Shown one piece after another: positions 9,798 through 20,894 of a DNA stretch of 64,000 nucleotides. Each line of letters opens with the position of its first letter. The stretch's first letter is position 1. Both the position numbers and the translations under genes were made by a program. Source of the DNA: Phragmites australis (Eukaryota > Streptophyta > Magnoliopsida > Poales > Poaceae); assembly GCF_958298935.1 (NCBI RefSeq), contig NC_084940.1, positions 16,487,146 to 16,551,145 of the forward strand, in the 5' to 3' direction. Below the pieces are notes generated by a model. That model was not told where the DNA came from and did not search any database. It saw nothing but the letters and a program-made list of their open reading frames with translations.

Positions 9798-11516
9798 CCC
9801 CCCCCCCCGTGGGACTCGTTGCGCTCCCCTCTGGCGTTGCTCGATGAGGCCTTTGACCGTACGACACTCCGTGAGATCGTGCCATCTGGTCTGATGGATG
9901 GGGCACCATTTGCCTGGCTCGGGCCCCGCGGGAGCAGAGGCCCTCGCTGGAGCAGGAGCCCGGGTGAGCGCCGGGGCTCTTACGGGAGCTGGTGCCCTTG
10001 CAGGTGCCGGGGCCCTTGGGGGAGCTCGAGGCGGGGCCCGCGCGGGCACAGGCCGCCTGTCGGTGACCGCTCGGCGTTCTTGCCGGCGGTCGGGTTCTTG
10101 GGCTGGCCGATGGGCGGGGCCCTGGGCCGGCTCGACAGGGGCAGCTTTGCGCCTCCTTCTCTTTTTCTTTTCCCTCCTATCGGAGCGGGAAGAACTTGGT
10201 TGGTCGGCAGCAGGGCGCTCGGGGCGCGGGGCATGCCAAGCCCGCGCCTCCGCCACCTTGGCGCACTTGTCGGCTAGCGCGAAGAGTTCCGTAGTGGTTT
10301 CAATTTCGTACGTACCTAGCTTCTCAAGCATCCGCTCATCGTGGACGCCCTACCGGAAGGCGACGATTACAGCGTGGGGGGCTATCCGCGGGATAGTGTT
10401 GCGGACCTAGCTGAAACGCTGAATGAAGCGCCGTAGCGTCTCCCCCTCCTGCTGCTTGACAGCATGGAGGTCGCACTCCAAGCCGGGGTGCGTGAATGTG
10501 CCCTGAAAATTAGCCATGAACTGGTGGCAGAGGTCATCCCAGGAGCTAATAGATCCTGGGGATAAGTTCATGAGCCAAGAACGGGCAGAGCCCCTCAAGG
10601 CAACATGGAAATAATTTGCCATCACCTTTTCACTGCCACTAGCTGCCTGGACGGCCGTAGTGTATATCTGGAGGAACTCAACGGGGTCGATGGACCCGTC
10701 GTACTTCTCCAGCAGCTCGGGGCGGAACTTGGAGGGCCATTTGACCCGGCGGAGCTCACTAGTGAAGGCACGGTAGCCGGTGCCGTATCCTGTGGCGCGG
10801 GTGGCGTTCCTTGGCGGTGAACGCTGGCGAGCTGGGGAATCCTGGCGATCGTGGGCCGGCAAAGAGGAAGCCTGGTCCTCAGCCTCGGCCTCCTGCCGGG
10901 TCTCCCGCTGGCGCTCGAGAGTGACACGTGCATCTTCGTGGCCCCTCCGCTCGTTGAGACGCAAGCAGAGGTCCTGGGCTTCAGACGCGGCCAGGGTGGT
11001 GGCACTCCGCCTAGAGGCCCCCCGGCTTGTGGGAACGTTACCCGACGATGGGTCGGTTCTGGCGGCGCCACACTGGGTGGTGGTGCGAGAACTCTCGGCT
11101 AGCACCTGGCGGCGGGCAGTGCCGACCAGGGCAGCGACTTCTTGGAGCCAGCGGCCCTCCGGGGTTTCCGGCATCGCCTGGATAGGCGGATGCCTAAGGA
11201 GAGCGTGCGCCGCAAGCAGCGCGCTCCCGGGGCTGGCCTCGCTGAAGGCAAGCCTACGCCGGAGAGGCGCCCGGCGCTGTCCAGATGCGGACCTGGCGGC
11301 TAGAGTCTCGACCACCTGCTGTGGGTCAGATGGTGCACCGGCAGCGGCGGCGGCCCGGCTGGGCCCTGCGCCTTGGTCCCCTTGGGAGGGGAACGCCGTG
11401 CATGCAGATCGCGGCTGCTGCTGGGACGCAGCAGCGGCTAGGGCCTCCTGTGCGAGGGGTTGCATTTCCCCGCTGGAACTGGAGCCAGAGCGCTGGAGGC
11501 GGTGACCACCGGCCAT
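9798..11516 (-). pseudogene. Gag of Tat-type copy 1
   Basis: I chose ATG at 11516 (MAGGHRLQRSGSSSSGEM) because it lies about 40 bases past the altered primer-binding site and opens the gag frame. A retrotransposon gag core is seen in FLQIYTTAVQAASGSEKVMANYFHVALRG, SARSWLMNL and LRRFIQRFS. A basic region (RREKKKRRRRK) and a CPIHQTRWHDLTEC zinc-like motif near the C-terminus follow; this CxxH...HxxxxC form is typical of Tat gags. In-frame TAG codons at 10409-10407 and 10352-10350 interrupt it, both at positions expected to be Gln. Confidence 0.85.
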
Positions 11517-11558
11517 TTTTTCTGTGGAAGAAAACAAACAAATAGATTCAGGGATGTT

Positions 11559-11578
11559 CCCTCCTACCTGGTGCGGCA
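11559..11578 (-). other. Degenerate primer-binding site of Tat-type copy 1
   Basis: Two bases inside the LTR the - strand reads TGCCGCACCAGGTAGGAGGG. In copy 2 the same position reads TGGCGCGCCAGGTAGGGG. The alignment is clear, but two substitutions in the first ten bases would weaken tRNA priming. Confidence 0.7.
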
Positions 11579-11580
11579 GC

Positions 11581-12905
11581 TGTCGGAGGGTGAACTCCAG
11601 TCGCAGGCATCCTGAGAGACCTCTTTTTAGAGATTCGGCCGGGGGGATGATCCTGAACAAGTTCGCCGGAGAAATGAATGAGAGTAAATGCAAATGGCCG
11701 GGGGCGGTGATTGAATGCTGGAAGAAGTAAATGCACTGGGGATTTTTAGACAGGTTTGGGCCGCATGGGAGCGTAATACCCTACTCCTGTTTGATTTCTA
11801 TATCACCCTCGAGGAAATCTCTCAAGGATGTTTTGGATTACAAAGAGCTCGATCTCCCTAAGGAGCTGGGCTCCTCTGGCTTTCTAGTTCTTCTCGACTG
11901 GGTCGGCCGAGCTTGGGCGAGTTGGTCTGGGCTTCCTCTCTGGTGGGCTCTCTCCTTCCTCTGTGTGTCGCCTCTCTCTTTTGTTCGTCCCTTGTTGTGT
12001 CTTGTGTCCCTTCTCTTTTTGCTGAGCCGCCGCTGCCTTAAATGTTCCTCTGCTGCGACATACCTTCAACGGGAGGAAAAGGGCCCGAGCCCCGAGGCAC
12101 CATAGATGGAAAGCATCATCATTTTCTCTGGGCGAGGTGACCGGGGAGTGGAAAATGCGTCGCACGCCCGGTCACCCATCGCCATAAATGCCCTAGCGCC
12201 GAACGCCGTAGAGAGGGCCCACCGGGCAGCCGCAGAACAACCGGCGTGCCCGTCCTGTCCCATTCCCCTGCCACGGCAGCGTGGCAGACGGAACGCCTTG
12301 GTACTGACGACGTTATCCCGAGACAAACAGGATCGCACGGGACAAGACCCGTGAAATTTAATGTCCCCACGCCTCTCTGCCAGAACGTGGCAGGAACTGG
12401 CGCTCAGCGCGGCGGGAGCAGTTGAGCATGTCAGGCCACGTGCGCTCATTAAATGTGGCCTCGGGTCCTTGACTAGCGGACACGTCATCGGAGGGCCCCT
12501 CGGGGGGCTTTCGGGGTCCTCAGGGAACCGAGTGCTCGGGGGCACTGTTCAACTCCCCGAGCACTCTCTCCCGAGCACTCTTGTACGGAAACTTGGGGAA
12601 CCGAGTGCCTGCGGGCGGCCGCGTGGCGGCCCCGCGCACTCTCTCCCGTGGACTCCTGAATGGATTCGTCGGGGCACCGAGTGCTCGCGAGCAGCCGCGT
12701 GGCGGCCCCGAGCACTCTCTCCCGGGCACTCTTGGTCGGGACCTCGGGGAACCGAGTGCTCGGAGGCGGCCGCGTGGCGGCCCCGAGCACTCTCTCCCGG
12801 GCTTTATTCTTTGACCTACGGGAAAGACACCGCAGGCTCTGCCACGTGGCGGATGGCTGGCTCGGACTCGAGTTCCGGGGACCCCCGATTCCCGATACGC
12901 CGACA
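11581..12905 (-). repeat. 5' LTR of Tat-type copy 1 (full length, 1325 bp)
   Basis: It is bounded by TGTCGG and CCGACA termini, followed by GACTG. In element direction, U3 contains four approximately 75-bp units (about 12525-12810), each with GTGCTCGGG/CCGAGCACTC cores and repeated GGCCGCGTGGCGGCCCCG segments. It matches 754-1798 at about 97% by eye. Confidence 0.92.
12525..12810. repeat. U3 tandem repeats of about 75 bp (four units), copy 1 LTR
   Basis: Anchor motifs recur at 12533, 12606, 12682 and 12757, giving intervals of 73-76 bp. Each unit pairs AACCGAGTGCTCGG with CCCCGAGCACTCTCTCCCG, which are partly self-complementary. The second LTR family member has the same period with six units. 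Confidence 0.8.
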
Positions 12906-15900
12906 GACTGGTTGACCAAGTACAATGGAATCATTGGATGTGCTAAGAAGTCAGTACAATTGACACACACAAATGGTACCAAGGTGTAATTCTAGGCCAC
13001 AACAGGTTTAGCTATCAACTCCATTCTCAACAAGGCCAATGAAGTGGAAGATAGTAGAGTGATCAATGAATTTCTAGACGTCTTCCTGGAGGATTTGCTA
13101 GGTATGCCGCCCGATTGCAAAATTGAGTTCGTCATTGAGTTAGTACCTGGAACGACTCCTATATATAAGAGACCATATAGAATGGATGCCAATCAGTTGA
13201 CTAAGCTCAAGGAGCAAATCCAAGTGCTACTAGACAAAGGGTTTATCTGCCCTAGTTCTTTGACCCGGGGAGCCCCAGTTATCTTCGTACCGAAGAAGGA
13301 TGAAACAAAAAGGATGTGTATAGATTATCGAGCCCTTAATGAAGTAACAATCAAGAACAAGTATCCTCTACCCCGCATTGAAGATCTGTTTGACCAGTTG
13401 AAAGGAGCATGTGTGTTCTCTAAGATCGATCTTTGGTCTGGGTATCATCAACTAAAGATTTGGGCCTCAGATATTCCAAAGATGACATTTGTTACTCGAT
13501 ATGGTCTATACAAGTACATAGTAATGTCTTTCGGGTTGACCAATGCTCCAGCCTACTTGATGTATCTAATGAACAAGGTCTTCATGGAGTATTTGGACAA
13601 GTTTGTCATGGTATTTATTGATGACATCTTGGTTTACTCCAAGAATAAGGAAGAGCATGAGGAACATCTAAGGATGGTATTGCAGAAGCTCAGAGAGAAC
13701 CAGTTGTATGCTAAATTGAGTAAATGTGAGTTCTAGTTGAAGGAAGTTCCCTTTCTTGGTCACATTATATCAGCAGGAGGTGTGTCTATGGACCCAGCCA
13801 AAGTAAGGGGCGCTCTGAACTAAAAACTACCGCAGAGTGTTTCAGAGATCCAAAGTTTCTTGGGTCTAGCAGGATATTATTGTCATTTCATAGAAGGTTT
13901 CTCCAAGATAACTAAGTCATTGACAGAACTGCTAGAGAAAGGAGCAGAGTTCAAGTGGATAGCCGCTCGAGAATTTAGTTTCAATGAGTTGAAGAAAAGG
14001 TTAACCCAGAAGCTATTTTTGGTGTATTGTGATGCATCTCGTCAAGGTTTGGGTTGTGTGCTCATGCAAGAGGGTCATGTGGTAGCATATGCTTCCATGC
14101 AGTTAAGCAAACATGAAGAGAACTACCCGACGCATGACTTGGAGCTAGTTGCAGTAGTTCATGCACTAAAGATATGGAGACACTACTTGATAGGTCAAAA
14201 GTGTGAGGTCTATTCATATCATAAGAGCTTGAAGTATATCTTCACCCAACCCGATCTTAATCTCAGATAACGCATATGGTTAGAGCTCATCAAAGGTTAC
14301 AACTTGGGAATCAACTATCACCTAGGAAGGGCAAATGTAGTGGATGATGTCTTGAGCAGAAAGACTTAGGTCAATGCTATAACTCTACAGGAGATGAGTC
14401 CTGAGCTATGCAAGGAATTCGAGAAGTTGAATTTGGGAATGGTGTGTAACACCGATATAGTTGCAATAGAAATAGGTTCAATGCTGGAACAAGATATAAG
14501 GAAGGCTCAGCTTGAGGATGAAAAGATTTCAGAAATCAAGCAGCTCATCCACATTGGCAAAGCCCTAGATTTCACAGAAGACAAGCAAGGTACAGTGTGG
14601 TACAAGCACAGGATATGTGTTCCAGACGTGAAGGCTATTCGGAATACAATTCTAAGGGAAGCTCATGATTCAACATATTTCATTCACCCAGAGAGTACCA
14701 AGATGTACCGAGATCTTAAAGATCAGTATTGGTGGTACGGAATGAAACATGCAGTAGCAGAATTTGTGGCTTTGTGTGATATCTATCAGCAAGTCAGAGT
14801 CGAGCATCAAAGACCAGTAGGACTGCTACAACCATTGAAAGTACTTGAATGGAAGTGGGAAGAAATTCGCATGAATTTCATAGTGGGTCTACCTCAAACA
14901 TAGCCAGGATATGATTCTATATGGGTTATAGTCGACCGATTAACAAAAGTAGCTCATTTCATTCTAGTTAAAGAATCCTATCGAGGTCTGAAACTAGCTA
15001 AGTTGTATATGTCTAGAATTGTGTGTCTACATGGAGTACCTAAGATAATTGTATCTGATCATCGCAGTTATTTTACTTCATGATTCTGGCAACGCCTACA
15101 TGAATCTGTGGATACAAGGTTGAATTTTAGCTCAGCATATCATCTGCAAACTGATGGATAGACAGAAAGAGTAAATCAAATCCTTGAGGACATATTGAGA
15201 GCATGTGCTTTGAATAATGGTAATAGTTGGGACAAGAATTTGCCATATGCAGAGTTCTCATACAATAACAGTTATCAAGCCAGCCTCAAGATGTCTCCTT
15301 TTGAAGCCTTATATGGAAAGAAGTGTATAACCCCGTTGTTCTGGAACCAAACCGGGGAAAGCCAAGTTTTTGGTCTAGAAGTTCTGAGAGAAGTAGAAAG
15401 ACGAGTGCAAGAGATCAGAGATAATTTGAAAATTGCTCAATCCAGATAAAAGAGCTATGCAGATAATCGACACTGAGAACTGACATTCAAAGTAGGTGAC
15501 TTTGTGCATCTCAAGGTGTCATTGATAAGAGGTCTACTTAGATTCAAGGTCAATGGCAAGCTTTCACCTTAGTTTAATGGTCCATACAAGATACTGGAAG
15601 GACGAGGAGAAGTAGCTTACCAGCTTGAGTTACCACCTCAACTCTCACGAGTGCACGATGTTTTCCATATGTTGCAGTTGACAAAGTGTTTGAGAGTTCT
15701 CGAAGAGCAGCTACCAGTAGAAGAACTGGATGTGCGAGAAGATCTCTCTTACTCAGAGTATCCGGTCAAGATTCTTGAGATGTCAGAACGGGTTACCCGA
15801 AATAGGCAAGTCGGTATGTGCAAAGTGCAGTGGAAATGTCACTCAGAAGAGGAAGCAACTTGGGAAAGAGAAGATGATCTGAAGGTAGAGTTTCCCTATC

Positions 15901-15944
15901 TCTTCTCTGATCCTTCCGAATCTCGAGGGCGAGATTCAACCTAA
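12906..15944 (+). pseudogene. Chromodomain Ty3/gypsy pol: RT, RNase H, integrase, chromodomain
   Basis: This continues the element begun at 1-753. RT blocks are [52 protein letters not shown] and [12 protein letters not shown] (catalytic DD). RNase H shows [17 protein letters not shown] and [18 protein letters not shown]. Integrase includes a zinc region (HDSTYFIHPESTKMY), WVIVDRLTKVAHF and a degraded second catalytic block (VSDHRSYFTS). A C-terminal chromodomain (YPVKILEMSERVTRNRQVGMCKVQWK) supports a Tekay/Del-like chromovirus. The whole 3 kb stays in one frame but has about twelve stops (12987, 12993, 13734, 13821, 14268, 14367, 14901, 15081, 15159, 15447, 15474, 15570). Several fall where relatives have Gln, Arg or Trp. 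It is dead by nonsense, not by frameshift. Confidence 0.92.
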
Positions 15945-15956
15945 GGGGGATAGATT

Positions 15957-18540
15957 TGTAACACCCTAAACTTTTATTTTTTGCAATAGTTTAAAATTTT
16001 GCTAGAGTTTAAATAGGAGTTTCAAATTTTTTTCAAATAGAAGGAAATTAATTTCTAAATTTAAATTGCCATAGGTTATATTTTTGTTTCATACATTCAT
16101 GTTGCAGTAGTTGCAATAGGGTTTTATGCTTGAAAAATATTTACAAAAGATCGCTAGAAGTCGCTAATTTAAAATCTCTTTTGAAAATAGTTCTAAATCA
16201 TAAAAGAAAAGCAATTTCAAATTTTCAAAAGCTTCCCAGGCCAATTTCTGTCCCTCGGCCCAAAACCCCCTCTTCCCCTCCCTTCTTTTCTCTCTTGGGC
16301 TGGTTTCCCTCCCCTCCTTCCCGCTTGGGCCATGGCCCATTCTCCCTTCCCCTCCTCACTCTCAGCCCGAGCCGCCCGGCCAAGGCGGCCTCTCCCGTGC
16401 TTGCCACCGCCTCCCACCGACACGTGGGCCCGGCTCAAGCCAGCCGAGCCACCCCACCCAAGCTGGCTCCCCTTCTCCTGCCTTCCGTTGGCTTAATCCC
16501 CTTCGCACCGGCTGCTCAATTCTGAGACTCCCCGTCGCCTCCCTCGCTCGATAACGACCCGATCCGAGGACCTTAATGCCCATCACTATTTCCCCCATCA
16601 ATTCCCCCTTCAATCTCGCCTTCAAACCCCCTCAATCAATCTCGAAACATGGTCACCGCCGGTTTCAACCCTGAGCCCCAGCCTCTCTGCTAAACCTCAT
16701 GCATATTTAAGCCGCCTTGAACCTTCTCAGCAAATTTTGCACCTCCACCACCCTCTCACACCATTTCTCTTGATCGAATTTGCCATCGCACCCTCATCTT
16801 CTTCAAGTCCGGTGAGGTTGCGCCGTTGCCGCCTTTCTTTTTGTATGCACCATCTCCGACCGAACTAACTCTCTCTTCAGCACCGCAGGGCCCTCCGGAG
16901 TCGATCCTGGGGCATGTCGTCGTTGTTCAGCCGCCGGAGCTCGTGCCTAACGCCCCTTTGACTGCCACCGCCGCCATCACCGTCGCCCTGCCACCTCGCC
17001 TCCGCTCTGTCATCGTTTTCGCTCGGGGTGAGCTCACCGCCCTCCCCTCTCCCATTTTTGCCGCTCGTCAGAGGTTCTCGACTATTGGAGCACTATTCTG
17101 GCCGCCCTCCAGCTGCCCGCCGCCGTGCCAAGCCTGTTGGAGCCTCTGGTCACCAGTGGACTGAAGGCCTTTTCTTCGGTCCATGGTCTCATGGACCTAT
17201 TCCATGGGTTTTCAATAACAAAATAATTCTTTTTCACTTTACAATGTCATAATTAAGATTTTTAGTATAAAATTTATTCGTTTTATTCTCTAAAATCAAG
17301 TAAAATTTGCAGAAAAGCCCCTAGAACTTCAAAAGCTTATAACCTTTTGCTCGTAGCTCCAATTTGGGCGATTTTCACGCTCAAATTCTCCTAACGACAT
17401 GTAGAATCTTCTTATAGGGTTTTTACCTAGATTTAGTACTGTTTGGTATAGTATTTTTAGTAATTTTCCTTGTATGCTTTTTTGGTGTGTCGACTAGAAG
17501 GTGATAGTTCGGGAACCTGCAAGATCAAGCCTTTGAAGACTTCGAGCAACCCTCAGCTGAAGGCAAGTGCCTTTGAATATCTTGGTCCTATTTTATAATT
17601 CATGTGTAGTTATTTTTTCTTCATCGCATGCTTGTCAAAAATTGGAACCCCATGTTAGGGTTTACTATCTTTTGTATGATTATTCCTTGTCGCTGTTGAT
17701 GAGTCATGGTTAAGGAAGGGTAGATATGCTAGTGTTGTCATAGTTGGGTAAATGTTAATCTTGACTAATGTTTATTGAATAAGAATCGGGTATGGTAATC
17801 TTGTAGCAACATGGTATAGGGATCCTAACTGGATGGTTGGTTTGAGGTGGTGTTGCACAGCAAGTTTGTGGTTGTTCCTGTGTGGGATCCTAAGGACCGG
17901 TTCTTGAACATGTAACTAAGCTAATCCGCACAACCACGAGGCCTATATGGGTACAACCTGGCTAGCTAGTTAGACACCCCTCTGGTTCTGTGGGCACCAA
18001 TGGACAAGTGAGTGGCACAAGAGGGGGCTTCTACAGCGATAGAATCGTCTGTTAGCAGTGAAACTTCAGTGGGTGCCTACGGATCGGTAGGAGCTTTATA
18101 AAGGCCTTGTAGTGAGACCCCGACTCCACACCCCGGAAGTGTGAAGCAACAAGAGAATCACGACTCGTGGGGAAAGCTCTGCAAACTCTGTAGAGTATAA
18201 AACTGATCGATCAGCCATGCTCACGGTCAAGAGCGGCTTGGACTTCTTCTTGATTAGTTGGGATTAGTGTTCTGGATTGGATGGTTGGGTAGCCAAGTAA
18301 TGGGATTGCCTGGTGAGTTTTGGTAGTCAGATGGAATCCAATGAGTTATCTCTCTTGTTATAGTTGTGTCTTCACTCAGTAAATAGGATGCCTGATGTTG
18401 GAGTATAGGTCAAGGTTGCATAGTGCAATAAACTAATGTCTATCCTTTTCTTGACTTAAGCCCCATTTCATGTTTTCCCACGCTTGTGGAGTACATTATG
18501 TACTGACACCTGTTGCTCTCTCTCTTGCATCCTTCCGCTG
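15957..18540 (+). repeat. 3' LTR of the chromodomain element (end uncertain)
   Basis: A purine tract (AAGGGGGA, 15943-15950) just after the pol stop is followed by TGTAACACCC, a common LTR start in this lineage. The following 2.5 kb has no gene: an AT-rich start, a GC/pyrimidine-rich middle (about 16240-17160), then AT-rich sequence. I could not find the exact end; it must lie before the LINE remnant near 18565. Confidence 0.65.
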
Positions 18541-18564
18541 TTCAGAAGCCGTCTATGAAGCTGC

Positions 18565-20035
18565 ATCCTTTCCAATCCGTATTCCTTAGTTTCCTATAAT
18601 GAATAGGAACACCTAAATACCACATGGGGAAATTGCCAGTGTAGTATTCAAAAAGTTCAGTGTACTGCTCGTTAATGGCTTGGGCATCGCCAAAGCAAAA
18701 CAATTCACTCTTTTGAAAATTGATCTTAAGTCCCAATAGTTGCTTAAAAGCACAAAGAAATAGCTTCATGTTGAGAGCTTTCTCTAGGTCATGATCCATA
18801 AAGAGAATCATGTCATCAGCATATTGTAGAATAGAGAGACCATCATCAATTAGATGAGGCACCACTCCATATATTTATCCATCCGCTTGGCTCTTTTGAT
18901 AAGAACGGCTAGCATGTTAGCAACAATATTGAACAACATCGGAGAAAGAGGGTCACATTGTCGAAAACTTTTTTCGTTTGAAAAAAAGGTTCGACATCAT
19001 CATTCATCTTAATTGCTACACTTCCTCCCGAAATGTAAGTCTCAATCCAAGAGACCCACTTGGGCGAGAAGCCTTTCATTCGAATAATCTGTAACAGAAA
19101 GGGTCATTTGACTTTGTAATAAGCCTTCTCAAAGCCAACCTTATAGATTACCCTGCTCAATTTCTTTTTGTGTAGTTCATGAATTGTTTCATGTAAGATG
19201 TTGATTCACTCAAGGATATTTCATCCTCGCATGAACGTAGTTTGGGTAGGACTGACCACTCGATCCGCCACAAAATTAATCCGATTGGTGGCCACCTTAT
19301 TGAAAATCTTGAATCTGACATGCAACAAACAAATAGGTCTGTATTGCTGGATTCGGTTCGCCTCTTTTATTTTCGATAGAAGTGTTATCACCCCAAAATT
19401 GAGGTTAAACAACGGTAGTTCACCCGCATGTAATTCTTGAAATAAATTCATCAAGTCGAACTTGATGACATCCTAGAATTTTTCGTAAAATTCTACCAGA
19501 AACTCATCCGAGCTGGGAGCTTTATTATGTTCCATGTTGAACACAGCATCCCGTACTTCCTTCTCCAAAAAGGGGGCCATAAAGACCACATTTTCCTCCT
19601 CTAATACATGAGGGACATCGTCATTCCTAGACTCATCAAGAGAGAAGGAGTTGTCATCAGGTGGCCGATACAATCTCTTGTAGAAATTTGTAATATAAGT
19701 CTTTAGAGCTGTCTCGCCTTCAATTTTGAAACCATCTTGCTCCAACCAGAAGATTCATTTCTTCCTAAGTTTGCAATTGGCAACCATATAGAAATATTTG
19801 GTATTATTATCACCAAGTAAGATGTTTGTTACCTTTGCATGCTGGTACCACTTGAGTTCTTCTTCACGAAGAAGTCTGGCTAGCCGATCTCTGGATTGAT
19901 CTGATTGATCTCTCTCAACGTCGGTCAAGTCGTGTACCTTGGCAGAAATATCCAAATCATCTATAATTCTTTTGAGGACATTGGGAAATATATGAAACAA
20001 AAATGAAGATCTAGCCTCCAAGCAAAAGAAGGTGC
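18565..20035 (-). pseudogene. LINE (L1-type) reverse transcriptase remnant
   Basis: On the - strand the pieces read, in order, LLREEELKWYQHAKVTNILLGDNNTKYF, a stretch ending NMEHNKAPSSDEFLVEFYEKF, LFNLNFGVITLLSKIKEANRIQQYRPICLL, and LSILQYADDMILFMDHD with the YADD catalytic box. These are the usual blocks of a plant L1 RT. At least three stops or frameshifts separate them. The endonuclease, most of the C-terminus and any poly-A tail are missing, so it is truncated at both ends. Confidence 0.85.
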
Positions 20036-20641
20036 GATACCGTGTGTGCTATAATAAATGTACAAGGCTTAACGATGAGCGAAAGAACATTTCATTTATA
20101 CAGTGACATACTAAAGATTTGACATCATTCAAATGCTACGGGCTATAAGAGCCTCTTTGGAACACATGAAAATGAAACAACGACTTAAGAAGCTACACTT
20201 AAGGATAGTCCTTGGATCTTCATAAGTCTCCTTTGGATGAATCTTAGCCCTCCATTGTGTACCATTTGAGGTTTGAATTTTTATCCCCCTCTCTTGACTT
20301 CCTGATAGAACTCACAAGTATTTTCGGGGACGAGGGAAACTTTGTGGGTTATGTGTTTGAGGATGTTTAAATTGGTGAAACTTTACTTTAATTGAGTGAA
20401 TTTAAGGGCTTTTCTTACCATTTCTCATGATCTTTGTTTGATGGAATGGATTTTCTTAGCTTGGCCTTGGTTTGAGAAACGTCAAATTGTTATGGAGAAC
20501 GGTAGTGAATTGATGGCCTCGTCCTTGCTTGTTTACCTTTTGTAGGTACCTCTCCTAATGCTTTTGTGCAATTGTTCGTGCGCTTCATTTACATTGTGAA
20601 GCATCAACTTGTAACTTTAGCACACATGTAAGCTATAATTT
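20036..20641. other. Unassigned intergenic stretch
   Basis: I see no coding potential, repeat unit or recognisable element end here. It lies between the LINE remnant and the copia target duplication. Confidence 0.5.
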
Positions 20642-20646
20642 GCGAA
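20642..20646. repeat. Target-site duplication GCGAA of the copia element (right copy 25301-25305)
   Basis: GCGAA precedes the LTR start at 20647 and follows the CTCACA end at 25300. The match fixes both element ends to the base. Confidence 0.88.
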
Positions 20647-20843
20647 TATTGGAGAAACACTATCTCGGCCTACTTGCTATTGTTTCCGTCCAGCAACAGA
20701 AGCCTAATCGAGCGCCTGATACTCCTGTAGTTTGTTGTATAGGCTAACAAACCATGTACCAATCCTTGTACTCTGTGTATAAATATCACATGTAATCATC
20801 AATGAGAATCTCCAAAAATTCTCTCAAAGCTACCTTTCTCACA
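20647..20843 (+). repeat. 5' LTR of the copia element (197 bp)
   Basis: It starts TATTGGAGAAAC and ends CTTTCTCACA. Both LTRs start TA where copia LTRs normally start TG. It contains GTGTATAAATATC as a probable TATA box near 20776-20788. Confidence 0.88.
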
Positions 20844-20853
20844 TGGTATCACC
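20844..20853 (+). other. Primer-binding site of the copia element
   Basis: TGGTATCACC adjoins the 5' LTR with no gap. It starts like the initiator-methionine tRNA complement (TGGTATCA) used by most plant copia elements. Confidence 0.85.
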
Positions 20854-20894
20854 TTAACCTCCTGATCCACTAGCGATCTTCTCCTCTTTTCGCC

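Larger units (their letters stand above)
754..12905 (-). mobile_element. Tat-type Ty3/gypsy LTR retrotransposon, copy 1 (with antisense gene)
   Basis: This is a 12.15-kb element on the - strand with TGTCGG...CCGACA termini and a 5-bp target duplication. In its own direction it runs: LTR (12905-11581), altered primer-binding site (11578-11559), gag, protease, RT, RNase H, a second RNase H, integrase, a 3' region with repeats, an antisense coiled-coil gene, and a truncated LTR (1798-754). A second RNase H between RNase H and integrase is a known feature of the Tat lineage, and antisense genes between pol and the 3' LTR are known there (for example Grande). By eye I count about 30-35 differences over about 1045 aligned LTR bases, so the insertion is fairly recent. 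At least seven in-frame stops and three frameshifts kill gag-pol. Confidence 0.92.

Noticed and set aside
9798..9808. Programmed gag-pol frameshift at the run of eleven C
   Set aside because: It sits at the gag-protease boundary, but other frameshifts and stops in the same element show general decay, and homopolymer slippage is the simpler explanation.
10780..11505. A 241-codon open frame on the + strand opposite gag
   Set aside because: It is a GC-rich shadow of gag on the other strand; Trp/Arg/Ser-biased with no family resemblance.
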